Shown here: positions 7,801 through 9,795 of the stretch, one piece after another
Numbering within the stretch: position 1 is the first letter of the stretch
How the letters are laid out: the number at the start of each line of letters is the position of its first letter
Assembly: GCA_963933885.1 (NCBI GenBank)
Contig: CAWVWF010000134.1
Location: 1-9,795 of the forward strand
Reading direction: 5' to 3'
From: CAWVWF01 sp963933885
GTDB lineage: Bacteria > Bacteroidota > Bacteroidia > Flavobacteriales_C > GCA-002722245
DNA length: 9,795 nt
Position numbers and translations under genes: made by a program
Notes under the pieces: generated by a model
Told to the model about the DNA's origin: nothing
Database searches by the model: none
Seen by the model: only the letters and a program-made list of their open reading frames with translations

Positions 7801-9236
7801 CTTCAATTGTTAATACATTCGGTTCTAGAGTATGGGATTTAGGTGTTCCAAATCCAATTTTACCAAATACTACTGTTGATTGGAGTTACAATTTACCAGG
7901 AACTTATACAACATCATTAATCGAAAGAACATCTAATGGGTGTGCTGATACACTTGAAAAAACTTTTGAAATTGTTGGACCTATTGCCAATTTCGACTTA
8001 AGTACATCAAGTATTTGTGTTGGTGAAGAAATCACCTTTACAATTAAAGATTCAGCTGATGTTGAAACTTTCCTTTGGGATTTCGGTGATGGAACTTCTC
8101 AATCGGGAATAGATCCTATTACTCATAAGTTCACAGAGGTTCCTAATGGAGGAACAACAAACGTTCAGTTAGTTATTTGGAGTGAAGATTCTGTTTGTGA
8201 TTATGTAACTGTAAAACCTGTTACTATTCATGAAGTTGAAGCACGATTTGACATTATTGACACAACAATTTGTGATAATGAACAAGCACAATTCACAAAC
8301 AACTCAATCGGTGCAACTTCGTTCTTTTGGGAATTTGATAATGGTTCAACTTCAACAGTTAAAGATCCAGCAGATCAAGGTTATGGTACTATTGGTAAAT
8401 ATGATGTTTCATTAATCATCCAGGATAATGTTAATGGTTGTGTTGATACTTTAATTAAAGAATTAGAAGTATTACCTCGCCCTATAGTAACTGCAGTTGC
8501 TTCTGCAATGTGTTTCGGTGATTCTGCATTCGTTCAAGCAAACGGTGCATTTACATACGCTTGGGATAACGCAACTATTGTAGACAATCCAACTTCAAGT
8601 TCAACTTGGACTTACCCTAGTCAGACAACTACCTTTACTGTTACAGGAACCGACACAAACAATTGTGTGAATACTGCATCAGCTGAAGCAATTGTCTTTA
8701 TTGAGCCAGTAAATCAAGTTATTGACACTTGTTATGTTATTGGTGAAATGATTTCAATAGGAAACGATTATGGTTTATCATATATATATGATTGGTCTGA
8801 AGGTGAAGATGATTATTTCACTAATAACTTAACGAGTGCTACTCAATTATTCCAAATAACAGAGGAGCATGAAGATCCAATTGCTTTCATAGTTGAATAC
8901 ACAGACACGTTAAATTGTTTTGTTTCTAGAGACGAATACAATATTTGTATTTTAGATAAATACACAGTAGATGTACCTTCAGCATTTACGCCAAACGGAG
9001 CTGGTGAGAATGATGTTATATATGTTAAAGGTCATGGAATAGAAGAATTATTTTACTTTAGAATCTACAATAGATGGGGTGAAATGATTTTCGAAACTAA
9101 CGATATCAATGTTGGATGGGATGGAACTTATAAAGGTCAAGCTCAAAACATGGAAACATATATCTATCAAGCGAAAGTTCGTTTTTACAATGGTGAATTC
9201 GAAGAGAAAGGTGGTTCAGTCACTCTTATTAGATAG
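4893..9236 (+). CDS. Giant PKD-repeat surface protein with type B T9SS sorting domain
   Basis: A 1447-residue secreted, adhesin-like protein. The proposed TTG start gives a good signal peptide (RHILKVLFLLMAFSHLTEA, then Q21). The next in-frame ATG (4926) would cut away its basic end and most of its hydrophobic core, and an in-frame TAA at 4878-4880 leaves only ATC, ATT or TTG as starts. About 14 PKD-like domains follow (residues 21-1195), each about 80-85 residues with a W.FGDG or related motif, then one Ig-like domain (about 1197-1270), a Cys-containing linker (1271-1355) and a gliding-motility-associated C-terminal domain (1356-1447). Export through the T9SS to the cell surface is expected from that C-terminus. 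Repeated PKD domains usually serve as spacers or in adhesion and carbohydrate binding; no enzymatic domain is seen. It is divergent from the PorP/SprF operon, which probably serves its secretion. Confidence 0.93.
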   Translation: MRHILKVLFLLMAFSHLTEAQIVVSDTADCAPFTDVQFNSTAGVGDWDFGDGASAINVDNAKHTFSQPGTYSVTFSQGNVIVDTQEIIVFGNPNPTFTLVGDSSGCIPFSVPFVDQSTGDGTSTIVDWQWTFGDGGSSSSQNPTYVYSLVGEFTVSLIVTDDNGCDSAHVVPKLISTSTPPTASFTNSTLTSCNAPLVVSFTNNSLNSTGGTTDLTYEWDFGGGITSTLRDPADVTYTTEGPITITLKVTESGGCSHTITRTGNIGKPTTIITVADTICINTPETFTNSSLGGTSWNWSFSNGSTSTTKNPIETFNTAGIHTVTLTATQSGCSDDTTVSFFVQEIIPNFKIVPTYLCQEPWCFEAIQQTSGGSDNFSWDFGDGSPGGTGDTANHCYTLDTNIYTVYDPIYHDVTLFASSKWGCFAEQILIDTISPVSAFFSPDTAQGCAPLTVEFSDSTRSREGIVSWEWDFGDGTTSTSQNPTHTYPDTGHFTVMLIAENAIGCKDTSYPVMIDVGEKINLDFTIAPTTVCLGDSVTFTDISGSTEIDYWHFGTDGGRSGSCPDQDSQSWVYSNETGLHDVTFSANINGCISDTTIADAVTVQGPSSKFLFNGNCDTPFLYSFDATLSDVESFTWDFGDGTVLNSVDVNDTLINHTYAATGDYTVYFISQNTTSGCANDTDSLVVHVREIYAEITGDSILCSGITYIFSSANSIDTHNSCNDGFRWDLGDGSEPAVKANTDHSYNFADTGVYEIRMITKDINLCYDTAFREVRVTRIDVGFTLTPATGCLPLLVNFTDTSYSDTLFTKWDWTFGNGTTSSLQNPTVTYTSTSTNQYEIILTATDSLGCVDADTAYVNPTIPDTNFVANDRTLCIDDSALFTLSGGAKIASASWDFGDGGTSTALNPWHTFNTAGDFTVSVTVIDTNGCTGTKTRTTYIEVDDYPEALFMTNVDTNSVICYPVVISFIDTSIVNTFGSRVWDLGVPNPILPNTTVDWSYNLPGTYTTSLIERTSNGCADTLEKTFEIVGPIANFDLSTSSICVGEEITFTIKDSADVETFLWDFGDGTSQSGIDPITHKFTEVPNGGTTNVQLVIWSEDSVCDYVTVKPVTIHEVEARFDIIDTTICDNEQAQFTNNSIGATSFFWEFDNGSTSTVKDPADQGYGTIGKYDVSLIIQDNVNGCVDTLIKELEVLPRPIVTAVASAMCFGDSAFVQANGAFTYAWDNATIVDNPTSSSTWTYPSQTTTFTVTGTDTNNCVNTASAEAIVFIEPVNQVIDTCYVIGEMISIGNDYGLSYIYDWSEGEDDYFTNNLTSATQLFQITEEHEDPIAFIVEYTDTLNCFVSRDEYNICILDKYTVDVPSAFTPNGAGENDVIYVKGHGIEELFYFRIYNRWGEMIFETNDINVGWDGTYKGQAQNMETYIYQAKVRFYNGEFEEKGGSVTLIR
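4953..8477 (+). repeat. Tandem array of about 14 PKD-like domains
   Basis: The repeats are marked by W[DTE]FGDG-type motifs at about residues 47, 130, 219, 298, 378, 470, 551, 636, 727, 812, 894, 981, 1062 and 1146. The coding DNA repeatedly returns to near-identical runs such as TGGGATTTTGGTGATGG. Most copies open with a Cys near the first strand (for example SGCIPF, QGCAPL, TGCLPL) and close with NGC or LGC near the last strand. Copies 7 (WHFGTDGG) and 12 (WDLGVPNP) are the most divergent, and copy 5 carries extra Cys residues. Confidence 0.85.
8958..9233 (+). other. Type B T9SS C-terminal sorting domain (CHU_C / gliding-motility C-terminal type)
   Basis: The last 92 residues of the giant protein carry the family hallmarks in order: VPSAFTPNGAGENDV, then FRIYNRWGEMIFE, then GWDGTYKGQ, then ETYIYQAKV, and the terminal GSVTLIR. 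This domain directs type B cargo through the T9SS and, in studied Flavobacteria, depends on a PorP/SprF partner for export. Confidence 0.93.
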
Positions 9237-9271
9237 GTGAATCCAATAAGATCGACTTCTATTTTTAATTT
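9224..9271 (+). terminator. Candidate terminator overlapping the stop codon of the PKD gene
   Basis: TCTTATT (9224-9230) pairs with AATAAGA (9245-9251), and an inner GAT (9232-9234) pairs with ATC (9241-9243) around loop AGGTGA. The TAG stop (9234-9236) lies inside the hairpin. A T-rich stretch follows (CTTCTATTTTTAATTT). The stem is AT-rich and has one internal mismatch, so it is only a candidate. Confidence 0.35.
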
Positions 9272-9382
9272 AATTTTCTGCTTTTCAAACAATTAAATAT
9301 AAACTTGTTATATATTCGCGCGACTAACTACACTTCTTGCCGAAAATTTTAGTTGAGTTAAATATTATTAGGGATATATTTT

Positions 9383-9595
9383 ATGGGAAAATTACTAAGC
9401 ACAGTAGTTATCGGGTTAGCGTTATTCATGGCGTCTTGTGATACATGTACAACTTGTACTTACGAAACAAAAGATAGTGAAGAAATCACAGAAGATTTCT
9501 GTGGTAATTCAAATGATACTGAAGAATTCATATCAGAAATTGAGGATTCGGCAAACTTCAACAGATCTAAATTTGCTTGTAGCGAGAATCATTAA
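9383..9595 (+). CDS. Small cysteine-rich lipoprotein, unknown function
   Basis: A 70-residue protein with a lipoprotein signal peptide: MGKLLSTVVIGLALFMAS followed by the lipobox Cys19. The mature part is about 52 residues, acidic, and contains four further Cys (22, 25, 40, 66), giving a CxxCxxC start (CDTCTTC) and an EDFCG segment. The layout (N-terminal Cys cluster, a central DFCG or similar, a late Cys) resembles short uncharacterised lipoproteins common in Flavobacteriia, but no function is known to me. AGGGA lies about 8 nt before the ATG. It stands alone, 146 nt after the PKD gene, with a possible TATATTCG promoter-like box at 9311-9318 that fits the -7 consensus imperfectly. Membrane attachment is inferred from the lipobox; which membrane is not clear. 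Confidence 0.75.
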   Translation: MGKLLSTVVIGLALFMASCDTCTTCTYETKDSEEITEDFCGNSNDTEEFISEIEDSANFNRSKFACSENH

Positions 9596-9608
9596 AATTT
9601 AGTCAACA

Positions 9609-9743
9609 TTATTTATACTCGTCCACTCTAAATGGATAAGCTAACGGATTAACATTTCCATAAGTTGGAACTAGTCTTCCTATCTTCCAAGCTAAACCTA
9701 CACTTACATTCCAGTTAGAATGTGCTGCTTTATTTATATTTTG
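9609..9743 (-). pseudogene. 3' end of a gene cut by a mobile element; possible beta-barrel protein C-terminus
   Basis: The minus strand is open for 44 codons from the element boundary to a TAA at 9609-9611. It reads QNINKAAHSNWNVSVGLAWK, then IGRLVPTYGNVNPLAYPFRV and DEYK. The composition is protein-like, and alternating segments such as WNVSVGLAWKIG look like outer-membrane beta-strands. There is no start codon. Three codons upstream, inside the element's terminal repeat, the frame meets a stop (TAA at 9750-9752). The 5' part of the gene may survive beyond the other end of the element, outside this window. The gene converges on the small lipoprotein gene with a 13-nt gap. The family is not recognised. 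Confidence 0.6.
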
Positions 9744-9795
9744 ATAGGGTTACCCCTTTAAGTCACATTGTATTTCATTGATTTATAGCTCATTG
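9744..9795. mobile_element. Terminal repeat and start of a second copy of the 440-682 element type
   Basis: ATAGGGTTAC followed by CCCTTTAAGTC (9744-9764) matches the left end of the 440-682 element at 19 of 21 positions with identical spacing, in the same orientation. The next bases (ACATTG against GCAAAC) diverge. The window ends 31 nt later, so it cannot be told whether this is another short non-autonomous copy or a full insertion sequence with its transposase. Confidence 0.7.

Noticed and set aside
4953..8477. Repeated DNA in the PKD gene as a CRISPR or satellite array
   Set aside because: The repeats are in frame, about 250 bp long, divergent and encode PKD domains. They are protein repeats rather than a nucleotide array.

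Overview
The window looks like AT-rich chromosomal DNA of a Bacteroidota bacterium, most likely a member of the Flavobacteriales. The reasons are type IX secretion system (T9SS) families (a PorP/SprF protein, a PorE-like OmpA-domain protein, a type B T9SS sorting domain), two promoter elements fitting the Bacteroidota TAnnTTTG -7 box, and the absence of strong Shine-Dalgarno sequences. The species cannot be named from the sequence.

Layout: (1) 1-855 is a mobile-element graveyard. It holds the 3' remnant of an IS3-family transposase gene (minus strand, about 88-315), a perfect 25-nt palindrome exactly where the transposase homology stops (320-344), and a roughly 240-bp element with terminal inverted repeats and no coding capacity (440-682, MITE-like). 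(2) 856-4786 is a tightly overlapping three-gene operon on the minus strand. In order of transcription it encodes a Sec-exported M43/pappalysin-like protein whose zinc-binding motif is destroyed, a PorP/SprF-family outer-membrane protein, and a TPR / beta-propeller / OmpA protein with PorE architecture. (3) 4787-4892 is a short divergent promoter region with a TAnnTTTG box on each strand. (4) 4893-9236 is one plus-strand gene for a 1447-residue surface protein with about 14 PKD-like repeats and a C-terminal type B T9SS sorting domain. (5) 9237-9795 holds a candidate terminator, a small cysteine-rich lipoprotein gene, and the 3' end of a minus-strand gene cut off at 9743 by the end of a second element whose terminal repeat matches the one at 440-682.

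Reading of the locus: the giant PKD protein is the probable T9SS cargo. PorP/SprF proteins are known outer-membrane partners for type B cargo, and PorE-type OmpA proteins link the T9SS outer-membrane machinery to peptidoglycan. The divergent operon therefore looks like a dedicated export and anchoring set for the adhesin. The unexpected member is the pseudo-protease. It keeps the pappalysin-type scaffold and Met-turn but has lost all three zinc histidines and the catalytic glutamate, and it has no T9SS sorting domain of its own. It may be a periplasmic accessory factor of this export set. That role is inference.
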